The notes beneath the pieces are model-generated. The model was given only the letters and a program-made list of their open reading frames with translations, made no database searches and had not been told where the DNA came from. From Pontixanthobacter rizhaonensis (GTDB lineage Bacteria; Pseudomonadota; Alphaproteobacteria; Sphingomonadales; Sphingomonadaceae): a stretch of 64,000 nt of DNA. This document shows positions 1 through 7,902 of the stretch, one piece after another. Within the stretch, counting starts at the first letter, position 1; each line of letters begins with the position of its first letter. Where the stretch lies: contig NZ_JABCRE010000002.1 in assembly GCF_012972675.1 (NCBI RefSeq), forward strand, positions 1,043,001 to 1,107,000, written 5' to 3'. The position numbers were made by a program, and so were the translations under genes.

Positions 1-1
1 C

Positions 2-880
2 GGCGGCCAGGGCCCGCAAGGTGACTTTGGTGATATTGGCGACATCTTTGAGACCATTTTCGGGAGCGCGTTCGGCGGCGGTGGCGGCAGACAACAGGCC
101 CGGCGGGGGGCGGATCTTCGGTATGATATGGAGATCAGCCTCGAAGATGCATTCCACGGTAAAAATACCCAGATCGAAATCGAAGTTTCACAAGGCTGCC
201 GGACTTGTGACGGCTCGGGCGCGAAGCCCGGGACCAGCAGCCGCGTTTGCGACTTATGCAAAGGCCACGGGAAAGTCCGGGCCAAGCAGGGGTTCTTTGT
301 AGTAGAACGACCTTGCCCGAGCTGTAGTGGCCGCGGCGAGGTTCTTGAAAGCCCGTGCGACGATTGCCGGGGCGAGGGACGTGTAGATCGCCCCATCACC
401 TTGGATGTCGAAGTGCCACCGGGCGTCGATACCGGAACCCGCATTCGGTTAACCGGTAAGGGAGAGGCAGGCCCTCGCGGGGCTGCTCCCGGTGATCTTT
501 ACATATTCGTTCATGTTGCGCGGCACGGTGTGTTTGAACGCGACGGGACCACTCTGATTACCCAAGTTCCGATCAGTTTTACTACCGCTGCGCTTGGGGG
601 GAGTGTCGACATTCCTGATTTGGACGGCAGCACAAATACAGTAGACATTCCCGCAGGCATTCAGTCAGGCAAGCAACTGCGTGTACGCGGTGCAGGCATG
701 CCGGTTCTGCAAGGGCGTGGCCGCGGGGATTTGGTGGTAGAAATTGCGGTTGAAACACCAACCAAACTAACCAAAGCCCAGAAAGAAATTCTGTGTCAAT
801 TCCAAGAAACAGAGACGGGCGAAGAATGTCCTGCTAGCAAAGGCTTCTTGGATAAATTGAAAGATGCATTTTCAGGCTAG
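2..880 (+). CDS. dnaJ: Chaperone protein DnaJ (5' truncated by window edge)
   Basis: Hsp40 co-chaperone that delivers unfolded clients to DnaK and stimulates its ATPase in the cytoplasm. The window begins inside the Gly/Phe-rich linker (GDFGDIGDIFETIFG, then a Gly run), so the N-terminal J domain and start codon lie outside. Four zinc-binding repeats are visible in order: CRTCDGSG, CDLCKGHG, CPSCSGRG and CDDCRGEG, followed by the beta-sandwich substrate-binding domains (DVEVPPGVDTGTRIRLTGKGE) and the dimerisation tail ending KLKDAFSG. dnaK is usually just upstream but cannot be seen here. A TTG-start gene follows 11 bp later. Identification is secure; only the 5' end is missing. Confidence 0.97.
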   Translation, partial: GGQGPQGDFGDIGDIFETIFGSAFGGGGGRQQARRGADLRYDMEISLEDAFHGKNTQIEIEVSQGCRTCDGSGAKPGTSSRVCDLCKGHGKVRAKQGFFVVERPCPSCSGRGEVLESPCDDCRGEGRVDRPITLDVEVPPGVDTGTRIRLTGKGEAGPRGAAPGDLYIFVHVARHGVFERDGTTLITQVPISFTTAALGGSVDIPDLDGSTNTVDIPAGIQSGKQLRVRGAGMPVLQGRGRGDLVVEIAVETPTKLTKAQKEILCQFQETETGEECPASKGFLDKLKDAFSG

Positions 881-891
881 GACACAGGGCT

Positions 892-1509
892 TTGCTGCCA
901 TCAATTTCTATTATTGATGATTTTTTGGTCGACCCTTGGGCAGCCCGGCAGCAAGCTTTGGCGCTCAATTACGATCCAGCCATGCAGCATGGGAATTTTC
1001 CGGGACGTAATTCTACCGAAGCCCTATCAACGAGCTCGATTGATCAGACTGTATCTCGTTACCTGGGGACCAATGTCAAAGGCGCGGTTGGCACAAATCA
1101 CGGTTACTGCCGCATCACCGGCAAAGCAGATAAAGGGAAAAGCGGAGTCCACATCGACCCCGCATTTTTTTCTGGTATTCTGTTTCTTTCAAAACCGGAA
1201 GACTGCATTGCGCCAAGCGCAGGGGGCACAGACTTCTTCCGGCACAAGCGGACAGGTTTTGAGAGCATTCCTAGAGATGCTCCGTCCATTCAGAACGCAG
1301 GATATAGCGACGTTAATCGGTTGATCGAAGACGTCGTCAACAAAGACACGAACTCCCCGGCGAAATGGGAGCGGACAATGCGTGTTCCGATCCGGTTCAA
1401 CAGGCTCTTGCTGTTCTCACCGTGGCAATTTCACACGGCGGCTGGCGGCTTTGGCAAGACCGACGATGATAGCCGGTTGGTGATGCTTTTATTCTTCGAT
1501 AGGGCTTAA
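892..1509 (+). CDS. DUF6445-like protein, possible 2OG-Fe(II) oxygenase fold
   Basis: A 205-residue cytoplasmic protein starting at TTG, 11 bp after the dnaJ stop, so probably co-transcribed with dnaJ. It resembles the DUF6445 family known from sphingomonads and related bacteria. What can be seen is a plausible 2-oxoglutarate/Fe(II) dioxygenase signature: His87-Ile-Asp89 (SGVHIDPAF), a distal His181 (PWQFHTAAGGFG) and Arg195 after it, in the order HxD...H...R expected of the jelly-roll oxygenases. The substrate is unknown. Its 3' end overlaps the convergent patatin-like gene by 4 bp. The family name is from memory and the catalytic reading is inference; it could be a non-catalytic cupin-like fold. 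Confidence 0.6.
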   Translation: MLPSISIIDDFLVDPWAARQQALALNYDPAMQHGNFPGRNSTEALSTSSIDQTVSRYLGTNVKGAVGTNHGYCRITGKADKGKSGVHIDPAFFSGILFLSKPEDCIAPSAGGTDFFRHKRTGFESIPRDAPSIQNAGYSDVNRLIEDVVNKDTNSPAKWERTMRVPIRFNRLLLFSPWQFHTAAGGFGKTDDDSRLVMLLFFDRA

Positions 1510-3818
1510 CCAAGCCGCTCCAAAACCTCTCCTCGGACCGTCGTCAGCAGCTCCGGATTGGCTTTTAGGCGGTCTTCTTCCTCATCCAAGATGGCGAGGA
1601 ATACCTGCCGCTTAAATCTCAAGCATTCCTCATCCGGAAGCTGTTCTTCTGCTGTTGAGCAAATCAGATCAATCATGCGTTCGGCACCGTGTAAACGGCC
1701 CCATAGATAGTCATTCTCCCGGTAAACCCGGCTAAAGAACGCCCCGAAGTTATAGAATTCTGTGCCGCGTAAAGTTGCATTGGTGCCGCCTTCGCGGATC
1801 GCCCGCGCATCATCGGGTGAAATGCGATCAACCTTGATTGGGTCAAATTCCGTCAGCCCCTCATTTCGCATCAATGGAAGAGTGGCCACGTCATAAAACG
1901 GGAACCCAAGATACGTCAGGAGCATCCGCCGCCTTAAGTTTTTAGGCATCTGATCTAGCGCTTCCGCAAGCAGTTCTTCCGCCTTGTCGTCTATCTCTGG
2001 CAACAGTCTGTGCTCCGCCAAATGGGTCAGTACCGCACCGGGAGCGAGCAATGAATTGCCAGCCAAAGCGGAAAAACCACCCCCGAGCACCTGTGCTTTC
2101 TCTTGATCGAAGTACAGGGCAAGAATCCGATAGATTGCCGCCCGCGCGACTTCCAAAGCCTCATCCGGGATTTCCGGGTCTGCCTCCCAATCGCGCGCGA
2201 GCCGGCGTGCCAACAAACGAAGCCTGCGGATGCGAAAGCCCAAATCGTGCGCTCTAAAGAACGCAATAGCCTCTTCTTTCGTCTCACCGTCTTGGCACAG
2301 AACATCAAGACCGTTCTGCGACAGCTCTGCATAGAAACTATCAGCAATTGGAGTGCTATCCGGTAGTCCGAGTTCTGGTGCAGCCGCGTGAGTGATCTGC
2401 GCCAGCTTCTCGACAATTCCAGTAAATTTCGCCTGGGCATAAGATTGGAAAGCATAGCCCGCTTCATCAGCCGCAGCCTGCTGGGCTTTACCGCGCCATG
2501 ACGCCAAACGCTTAGGGGTAGGGCGGTTGAGAAACAGAGTCCGTCCAAATAATTTTTCTACAGCGCGCTCAACTTCCGGACGCAGCGCCATCACCATTCG
2601 CTGCATACGCTCTGCATCAAGAGACTGTTCTTCCAGATCTTCCAGATTATCGCGAATAGGCTGTTCGCGCGGAATGGTGGATAGGGATCCGAATATTGCA
2701 GAGAAGAAACCGATAGGCTTACTGTCCTTCTCCGCATTATCACTGAAACGGTCTGGGCGCGGATCGATATAGACGAACCGCCGATCAACCTGGCGCTGTG
2801 CCGGCCGTCCTTGTAGCGCGTCCAATGCCGCACCGAACGGAGCATTGACCAGAACAGACCCGTCAATCAGCACAACATCATCTGCGGAATTGGCCCGCGA
2901 CCGCACCGGCATCACACGCGCGATAAACTTATCTCTTCCGGTCCATGACAAACCCTCGTGGCTTACCAGCTGATCTATTTCCTTCAATTGGAGCGGTGGG
3001 AACGCTCCGGGAAAGCTGGCTGTTGCCCTCGCAGCGACAGTCAATTCCATCGGATCAGCCAAGCTTCGCCCGCCATCACCCGGTGTCACGGCAGAAAAAC
3101 CGATCGGAAGCCGGTGCTCGCTTTCTTCAACAACAGCAGGACTATTCAAGCGCAGCAGTTCGACATGGCCCCTAAAATCGGTTGCTGTTACGAGCAAATC
3201 GATTGGATGGCCGGGCGGTAACAGAGGCTTTTCGATGTCGCTATCCGCCATAGACTGTAACGCGTCATGAAGCAGTTTCGAGAATCCCAGACCTGAGAAG
3301 GGCGGTTCAAACCACCGGCCCTTAATCAATTGGGTAACTTTGCGGCGCACCTCCGCCCGTGTTTCAGGAGCCACGCTTTCAGAAACCGCATTACCTGGGC
3401 GTTTCAAAAACCACGAGACAAAGGGTTGCGACCAGAATTTGGCAAAACGCCAAACTGGACGGGCATCAGGATCGACGAGTTGATCGACGTCGGCATTTTC
3501 TAACCATAGGTCTGTTAGGGGCTCGAGAGATTGGCCGGAATGGATAGCTTGCGCCAAAAATACAGCGTTTATCCCACCCGCACTGGCGCCCGTCAGGATG
3601 TCTGGAAGCACACGAATACGCAGGCTTTGATGGCTTTCGATACGCTCTAGCAGATCACGGTAGACCCCTTGGACACCTTCACTTCGTTCTACGCCAGAAT
3701 GATATGCGCGGCTCGCCTTGGCGAGTTTCCATATTTCTTTGGTGACGCCATGCATGTAAACCGCAAGGCTGACACCGCCGTAGCAAACAAGGGCAATTCT
3801 AAGTTCTTTTTGTCTCAC
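1506..3818 (-). CDS. Patatin-like phospholipase with DUF3376-type C-terminal region
   Basis: A 770-residue patatin-family acyl hydrolase, probably acting on phospholipids or other acyl esters. The N-terminus has the anion-hole glycines (LVCYGGVSLAVYMHG), the nucleophile elbow GASAG (LTGASAGGINAVF, near residue 80) and the catalytic Asp in DGS (VLIDGSVLVNAPFG, near residue 320). The remaining 400 residues match the long architecture of bacterial patatin-related proteins with a DUF3376 domain. There is no signal peptide and no clear membrane segment. Translation starts at GTG, with GGTGAA just upstream. It is divergent from radA across a 70 bp gap and convergent with the DUF6445-like gene. The substrate cannot be read from sequence. 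Confidence 0.85.
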   Translation of the reverse strand: MRQKELRIALVCYGGVSLAVYMHGVTKEIWKLAKASRAYHSGVERSEGVQGVYRDLLERIESHQSLRIRVLPDILTGASAGGINAVFLAQAIHSGQSLEPLTDLWLENADVDQLVDPDARPVWRFAKFWSQPFVSWFLKRPGNAVSESVAPETRAEVRRKVTQLIKGRWFEPPFSGLGFSKLLHDALQSMADSDIEKPLLPPGHPIDLLVTATDFRGHVELLRLNSPAVVEESEHRLPIGFSAVTPGDGGRSLADPMELTVAARATASFPGAFPPLQLKEIDQLVSHEGLSWTGRDKFIARVMPVRSRANSADDVVLIDGSVLVNAPFGAALDALQGRPAQRQVDRRFVYIDPRPDRFSDNAEKDSKPIGFFSAIFGSLSTIPREQPIRDNLEDLEEQSLDAERMQRMVMALRPEVERAVEKLFGRTLFLNRPTPKRLASWRGKAQQAAADEAGYAFQSYAQAKFTGIVEKLAQITHAAAPELGLPDSTPIADSFYAELSQNGLDVLCQDGETKEEAIAFFRAHDLGFRIRRLRLLARRLARDWEADPEIPDEALEVARAAIYRILALYFDQEKAQVLGGGFSALAGNSLLAPGAVLTHLAEHRLLPEIDDKAEELLAEALDQMPKNLRRRMLLTYLGFPFYDVATLPLMRNEGLTEFDPIKVDRISPDDARAIREGGTNATLRGTEFYNFGAFFSRVYRENDYLWGRLHGAERMIDLICSTAEEQLPDEECLRFKRQVFLAILDEEEDRLKANPELLTTVRGEVLERLG

Positions 3819-3857
3819 TTCACCACTGTGACGGTGAAAAGCTTAGATGGCAATTGC

Positions 3858-3872
3858 GTTCCGCTTATGTTC
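3858..3872 (+). promoter_or_regulatory. Putative LexA (SOS) box upstream of radA
   Basis: The sequence GTTC-CGCTTAT-GTTC is an exact match to GTTC-N7-GTTC, the LexA operator described for Alphaproteobacteria. It ends 16 bp before the radA start codon, in the 70 bp divergent gap with the patatin-like gene. Such a site would repress radA until DNA damage. An exact match is expected about twice by chance in 64 kb on both strands, but its position in front of a recombination-repair gene makes it credible. Confidence 0.6.
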
Positions 3873-3888
3873 TCACTAAAGAAACTGC

Positions 3889-5253
3889 ATGGCGAAGGCA
3901 AAAAAACGATATGTTTGCGCAGCATGCGGCGCAGTTGCACACAGATGGCAGGGACAATGTCCGGATTGTTCAGAGTGGAACACGCTGACCGAGGATATGC
4001 CTGCGACTGTATTCTCACAAAAGCATGACTTATCCAGCGGCGGGCGAGCGGTCGAATTCGTCGCGCTCAACACGCCCAGCGAACCTCTTACCAGAAGGCC
4101 TACCGGGCTTGAAGAATTCGACCGCGCTTTGGGCGGCGGGCTGGTTCCCGGCTCTGCCATATTGATGGGCGGAGACCCGGGGATCGGGAAATCGACCTTG
4201 CTGCTGCAAGCCGCAGCCAAGATCGCTAAAGATGGGGCTCCCACAGTATATGTTAGCGGAGAGGAAGCTTCAGGACAGGTTCGGATGCGTGCCGCGCGAT
4301 TGGGGTTGGCGGATGCCCCCATAAAGCTGGCCGCAGCCACTTCTGTTCGGGATATTCTGACCACTCTGGGCACCATGGAAAAACCTGCCCTGCTGGTGAT
4401 CGATTCGATCCAGACGATGCACTCTGACACGATTGAGGGTGCTCCCGGTACTGTAAGCCAGGTAAGAGGGTGCGCCTTTGAGCTTATCCGGTACGCCAAA
4501 GAAAATGGCGTTGCACTGGTGCTGGTTGGCCATGTGACAAAGGATGGAAGCATCGCTGGGCCAAGAGTGCTTGAACACATGGTCGATGTGGTGATGAGTT
4601 TCGAAGGTGAACGCAGCCACCAATATCGTATCCTGCGCGCCCTCAAAAATCGGTTTGGCGCGGTGGATGAAATTGGTGTGTTCGCAATGGCTCAGCAAGG
4701 GCTGGAAGAAGTCACAAATCCATCAATGTTGTTTCTGTCTGGCCGGGATATTCCGCTGGCAGGAAGCGCGGTGTTCCCTGCGTTGGAGGGGACACGGCCG
4801 GTATTGATCGAAGTGCAAGCACTGATTGTGAGATTACAAAGCGGGGCAACGCCGCGACGCGCCGTGGTTGGCTGGGATAACGGGCGTTTGGCCATGCTGC
4901 TTGCTGTGCTTGAATCGAGGTGCGGGTTGAACTTCAGTTCGGCAGAAGTGTATCTAAACGTTGCAGGCGGATATCGCTTATCCGATCCCGCCGCAGATTT
5001 AGCCGTGGCGGCAGCGCTCATTTCGGCGCTGACGGATCAGGCATTGCCAAACAACAGCATTTGGTTTGGTGAAGTATCGCTGGCTGGCGAGATTCGGCCC
5101 GTTTCCCATGCAGGCTTGCGGATCAGAGAAGCGGCAAAGCTCGGTTTTACCGAAGGCAGTGGCCCCCAAGACGGCGAAACCACTAAGGGACTAAATTACA
5201 GGGGGTTAAAACAATTACGGAACCTCGTTGACCAAGTGATGCCAAAAGAATAA
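3889..5253 (+). CDS. radA: DNA repair protein RadA
   Basis: RecA-related ATPase that promotes branch migration during recombinational repair in the cytoplasm; 454 residues, normal for the family. The N-terminal zinc finger has Cys10, Cys13, Cys24 and Cys27. A Walker A motif follows (GGDPGIGKST, Lys101), then Walker B (LLVIDSIQT) and the RadA-specific KNRFG motif (near residue 250). The C-terminal third is the Lon-protease-like domain (EVYLNVAGGYRLSDPAADLAVA). ATG start. A candidate LexA box sits just upstream, and cvpA follows after 11 bp. The alphaproteobacterial radA-cvpA pairing supports the call. Confidence 0.97.
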   Translation: MAKAKKRYVCAACGAVAHRWQGQCPDCSEWNTLTEDMPATVFSQKHDLSSGGRAVEFVALNTPSEPLTRRPTGLEEFDRALGGGLVPGSAILMGGDPGIGKSTLLLQAAAKIAKDGAPTVYVSGEEASGQVRMRAARLGLADAPIKLAAATSVRDILTTLGTMEKPALLVIDSIQTMHSDTIEGAPGTVSQVRGCAFELIRYAKENGVALVLVGHVTKDGSIAGPRVLEHMVDVVMSFEGERSHQYRILRALKNRFGAVDEIGVFAMAQQGLEEVTNPSMLFLSGRDIPLAGSAVFPALEGTRPVLIEVQALIVRLQSGATPRRAVVGWDNGRLAMLLAVLESRCGLNFSSAEVYLNVAGGYRLSDPAADLAVAAALISALTDQALPNNSIWFGEVSLAGEIRPVSHAGLRIREAAKLGFTEGSGPQDGETTKGLNYRGLKQLRNLVDQVMPKE

Positions 5254-5264
5254 TCATCACACGC

Positions 5265-5783
5265 ATGGGCGGTTTTGATATCATTGTTCTGGCTATTGTC
5301 GGCGTGGCAGCGATCGGCGGTTTCGCCCGCGGCATTGTTCAAGAAGTCTTGTCACTGGCATCTTGGGTATTGGCTCTGTTTGCGATCCATTATCTCCATA
5401 CACCGTTTTATGAGCTTTTAAGGGATTATATGGGCCCCGGCACGGCTGTTGCCGTATTGGCTTTCGCGATCCTGCTTCTGGTACCTTATGCTGCCATGAA
5501 GCTTATCGCTGGGCGAGTAGGGGAAGCCTCCCGAAATTCCATTCTTGGACCGATTGACCGCGTGCTGGGCTTTGGCTTTGGCGCGATAAAAGGGACCCTA
5601 ATCGTCGTCCTAGGGTTCTCATTGCTGGTTCTCGGGTATGATACCGTATGGGGTGTTGCCGGGCGGCCCGCTTGGATGACGACGGCGAGAACATATCCCG
5701 TAATCAACGCAAGCGCCGATTCATTGGTGCAAATGATCGAAGATCGCCGTGCCCGTTTGCGGGACAGCAGCACCGCCCTTTGA
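5265..5783 (+). CDS. cvpA: CvpA family inner-membrane protein
   Basis: A 172-residue protein of the colicin V production family. Four hydrophobic segments are visible: about residues 4-20 (DIIVLAIVGVAAIGGFARG), 27-45, 62-80 (TAVAVLAFAILLLVPYAAMKL) and 103-122. The conserved N-terminal glycine-rich turn GGFARGIVQEVLSL is typical. CvpA proteins are linked to envelope homeostasis and, in enterobacteria, to resistance to deoxycholate; the molecular function is not settled. It sits 11 bp after radA, and its TGA stop overlaps the ATG of the next gene (TGATG). Confidence 0.9.
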   Translation: MGGFDIIVLAIVGVAAIGGFARGIVQEVLSLASWVLALFAIHYLHTPFYELLRDYMGPGTAVAVLAFAILLLVPYAAMKLIAGRVGEASRNSILGPIDRVLGFGFGAIKGTLIVVLGFSLLVLGYDTVWGVAGRPAWMTTARTYPVINASADSLVQMIEDRRARLRDSSTAL

Positions 5784-6223
5784 TGGCTCAAACAAACGCT
5801 GCAAAATTATACACACCTGATGTGTTGGCTTTGGCCGTTACTCTCGCTGATTTCCGATTGAAGCACGATAGCAGTCATCAAGCTGACGCCAGATCATCCA
5901 CCTGCGGCAGCACCATTACGGTTGGAATGGATTGTGACGAGAGCGGCTTGATCGCTTCAATTGGCCTATCAGTATCGGCATGTGCAATTGGGCAAGCCTC
6001 CGCGGCCATCATGGCTCAAAACGTGATTGGGCGCGATCAAGCTTGGGTTCGGTCGCGGCAAAATGAAATTGAAACTTGGCTGTCAGGCGCGAAGCCTACT
6101 CCAAATATTCCATCTTTTGATCTGTTGGATACAGCAAAGCACTATCCCGCACGTCACGGTGCAATCTTGCTTCCGTGGAGAGCTGTCACTGCGGCGCTTT
6201 CCAACGAAGGATCAGCAAGCTAA
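5783..6223 (+). CDS. IscU/NifU-N-like Fe-S scaffold-related protein with incomplete ligand set
   Basis: A 146-residue protein resembling the U-type iron-sulfur scaffold fold. Two of the three usual cysteines can be aligned: Cys41 (CGSTITVGM, the CGD position of IscU) and Cys67 (ACAIGQASA, the GCAIS.AS position). The third, normally in a C-x-x-L segment near the C-terminus, is alanine (Ala127 in RHGAILLPW), and the aspartate after the first Cys-Gly is serine (Ser43). I chose the ATG overlapping the cvpA stop because residues upstream of it belong to the cvpA region. Proteins of this kind are annotated as Fe-S assembly scaffolds in sphingomonads, but classical three-Cys cluster assembly looks impossible. 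A carrier, regulatory or unrelated role is open. Confidence 0.7.
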   Translation: MAQTNAAKLYTPDVLALAVTLADFRLKHDSSHQADARSSTCGSTITVGMDCDESGLIASIGLSVSACAIGQASAAIMAQNVIGRDQAWVRSRQNEIETWLSGAKPTPNIPSFDLLDTAKHYPARHGAILLPWRAVTAALSNEGSAS

Positions 6224-6258
6224 CACTTCGGCCTGTTCATAGGGGAGAACCGTTTGTC

Positions 6259-7902
6259 ATGAGTGACGCAGCCGCATTGAAAGCGCATCAACCGAGCGAG
6301 AAAGAGATTCGCCTCGTTATTGCCGCATCATCCGCAGGCACGATCTTCGAATGGTACGACTTTTTTATCTACGGCACCCTGGCTGCTTTGATCGGAGCTG
6401 CTTTTTTCCCGTCGGACAATGAAACGCTGCAACTCCTGCTTGTCTGGGCCGGGTTTGCGGTGGGTTTTGGTTTCAGGCCACTAGGTGCGATCCTGTTTGG
6501 TTTTCTGGGTGATCGGCTGGGGCGGAAATACACGTTTCTTGTGACCGTCACCCTGATGGGCATCGCGACAGCCGGGGTGGGCTTCATTCCAAGTGCTGCC
6601 ACTATCGGTATTGCCGCGCCCATAATCGTCATCCTGCTGCGCATATTACAAGGCCTCGCATTGGGCGGGGAATATGGCGGCGCAGCGATCTATGTTGCTG
6701 AACACGCTCCACCAGAGAAACGCGGATTTTACACCAGCTTCATCCAGGCCAGCGTGGTCGGTGGGTTTGTTTTATCGATCGTAGTCGTCTTGGCATGCCG
6801 CGCCCTGATCCCCGCAGAAGACTTTGCGGAATGGGGCTGGAGAATTCCATTCTTACTCTCGATCATTCTCCTGTTCATATCCCTGTGGATGCGGTTGAAG
6901 CTCTCAGAAAGCCCTGTGTTCAAGGCCATGAAAGAGGCCGGCGAAACCGCCAAAAATCCGTTTGTCGAAAGCTTTACTTATCCAGGCAACAAGAAGCGCA
7001 TTTTTGTGACACTGTTCGGTGTCACGGGCATTCTGACAACGATCTGGTACACGGCGTTCTTTTCGGGCCTGTCGTTCTTGCGCGGCCCCATGCGGTTAGA
7101 TCCAGGCATGGTAGAAATTATCATGCTTGTGGCTGGCGGCGCATCGATGGTTTTCTACATCCTCGTGGGGAAATGGTCTGACACTGTTGGCAGGAAGAAG
7201 CCGATTGTGGTTGGCGCTATCCTGTCGCTGCTGCTGTTGTTCCCAGTGTTCTGGGGAATTGGCGCGTTGGCCAATCCGGGATTGCAGCAGAGCGCGGTCG
7301 ATTCTCCCATCACTGTCGCCGGAGAGTCATGCCAATACGACCCATTCGCAGAAGCTCAGGAAACCCGATGCGGGCGAGTGCTACAGGATCTGACATCGCT
7401 TGGTGTGAGTTACAACATCGCGCCCGCCAAAACGCTGACGGGTGATCAGTTTGCGGTATCGATTGGGAAAGAGCGAGCAGACTTCAACGAGGCATACCCA
7501 TGGGACGATGGAGCCGCTCGTAAAGCGGAGTTGCAGTCGATGCTTGAAACTGCTGGCTACGACTTCTCGGTTCAAAATCCGCCTATGATTAACATCCTTG
7601 GGATAATCGCACTGTTGCTGGTTTTGGGTGTATTATCGGCGCTGACCTATGGTTCTGTCGCAGCATTGCTGTCGGAAATGTTTCCGCCAAAAATCCGCTA
7701 TAGTTCGATGTCGATTCCCTATCACATCGGCGCGGGTTATTTGGGCGGCTTCCTACCGTTGATTGCAGGCTACATCATAGCTTCAACCGGGGATCCATAT
7801 TCAGGGCTGTGGTATACTTGGGTCGTAGTAGCATTCGGCTTGGTTATCGCGTGGTGGGGCCTGCCGAGCGGGCCGCCTACTGACTTTGACGAGCATGCCT
7901 GA
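6259..7902 (+). CDS. MFS transporter of the metabolite:H+ symporter (MHS) type
   Basis: A 547-residue inner-membrane permease related to ProP/ShiA-type symporters. Family signatures are clear: SSAGTIFEWYDFFIYGTLA in TM1, GDRLGRKYTFL in loop 2-3, ALGGEYGGAAIYVAEH in TM4-5, and SDTVGRKKP in loop 8-9. Between TM9 and TM10 (about residues 337-443) lies an insert of roughly 100 residues with two cysteines (GESCQYDPF and ETRCGRV), which would face the periplasm and could form a disulfide. The start was set at the ATG preceded by AGGGGAG. The substrate is unknown; organic acids, betaines or osmolytes are typical for this family. It overlaps alr by 8 bp. Confidence 0.9.
   Translation: MSDAAALKAHQPSEKEIRLVIAASSAGTIFEWYDFFIYGTLAALIGAAFFPSDNETLQLLLVWAGFAVGFGFRPLGAILFGFLGDRLGRKYTFLVTVTLMGIATAGVGFIPSAATIGIAAPIIVILLRILQGLALGGEYGGAAIYVAEHAPPEKRGFYTSFIQASVVGGFVLSIVVVLACRALIPAEDFAEWGWRIPFLLSIILLFISLWMRLKLSESPVFKAMKEAGETAKNPFVESFTYPGNKKRIFVTLFGVTGILTTIWYTAFFSGLSFLRGPMRLDPGMVEIIMLVAGGASMVFYILVGKWSDTVGRKKPIVVGAILSLLLLFPVFWGIGALANPGLQQSAVDSPITVAGESCQYDPFAEAQETRCGRVLQDLTSLGVSYNIAPAKTLTGDQFAVSIGKERADFNEAYPWDDGAARKAELQSMLETAGYDFSVQNPPMINILGIIALLLVLGVLSALTYGSVAALLSEMFPPKIRYSSMSIPYHIGAGYLGGFLPLIAGYIIASTGDPYSGLWYTWVVVAFGLVIAWWGLPSGPPTDFDEHA

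Noticed and set aside
3815-3835. A second GTTC-like pair near the patatin start (GTTC with CTC at N7)
   Set aside because: Only the first half matches; the exact box at 3858-3872 is sufficient.
3876-4646. Long open frame antisense to radA (256 codons)
   Set aside because: It lies wholly over radA, has no family features and is rich in Ser/Arg as expected from the shadow of a real gene.
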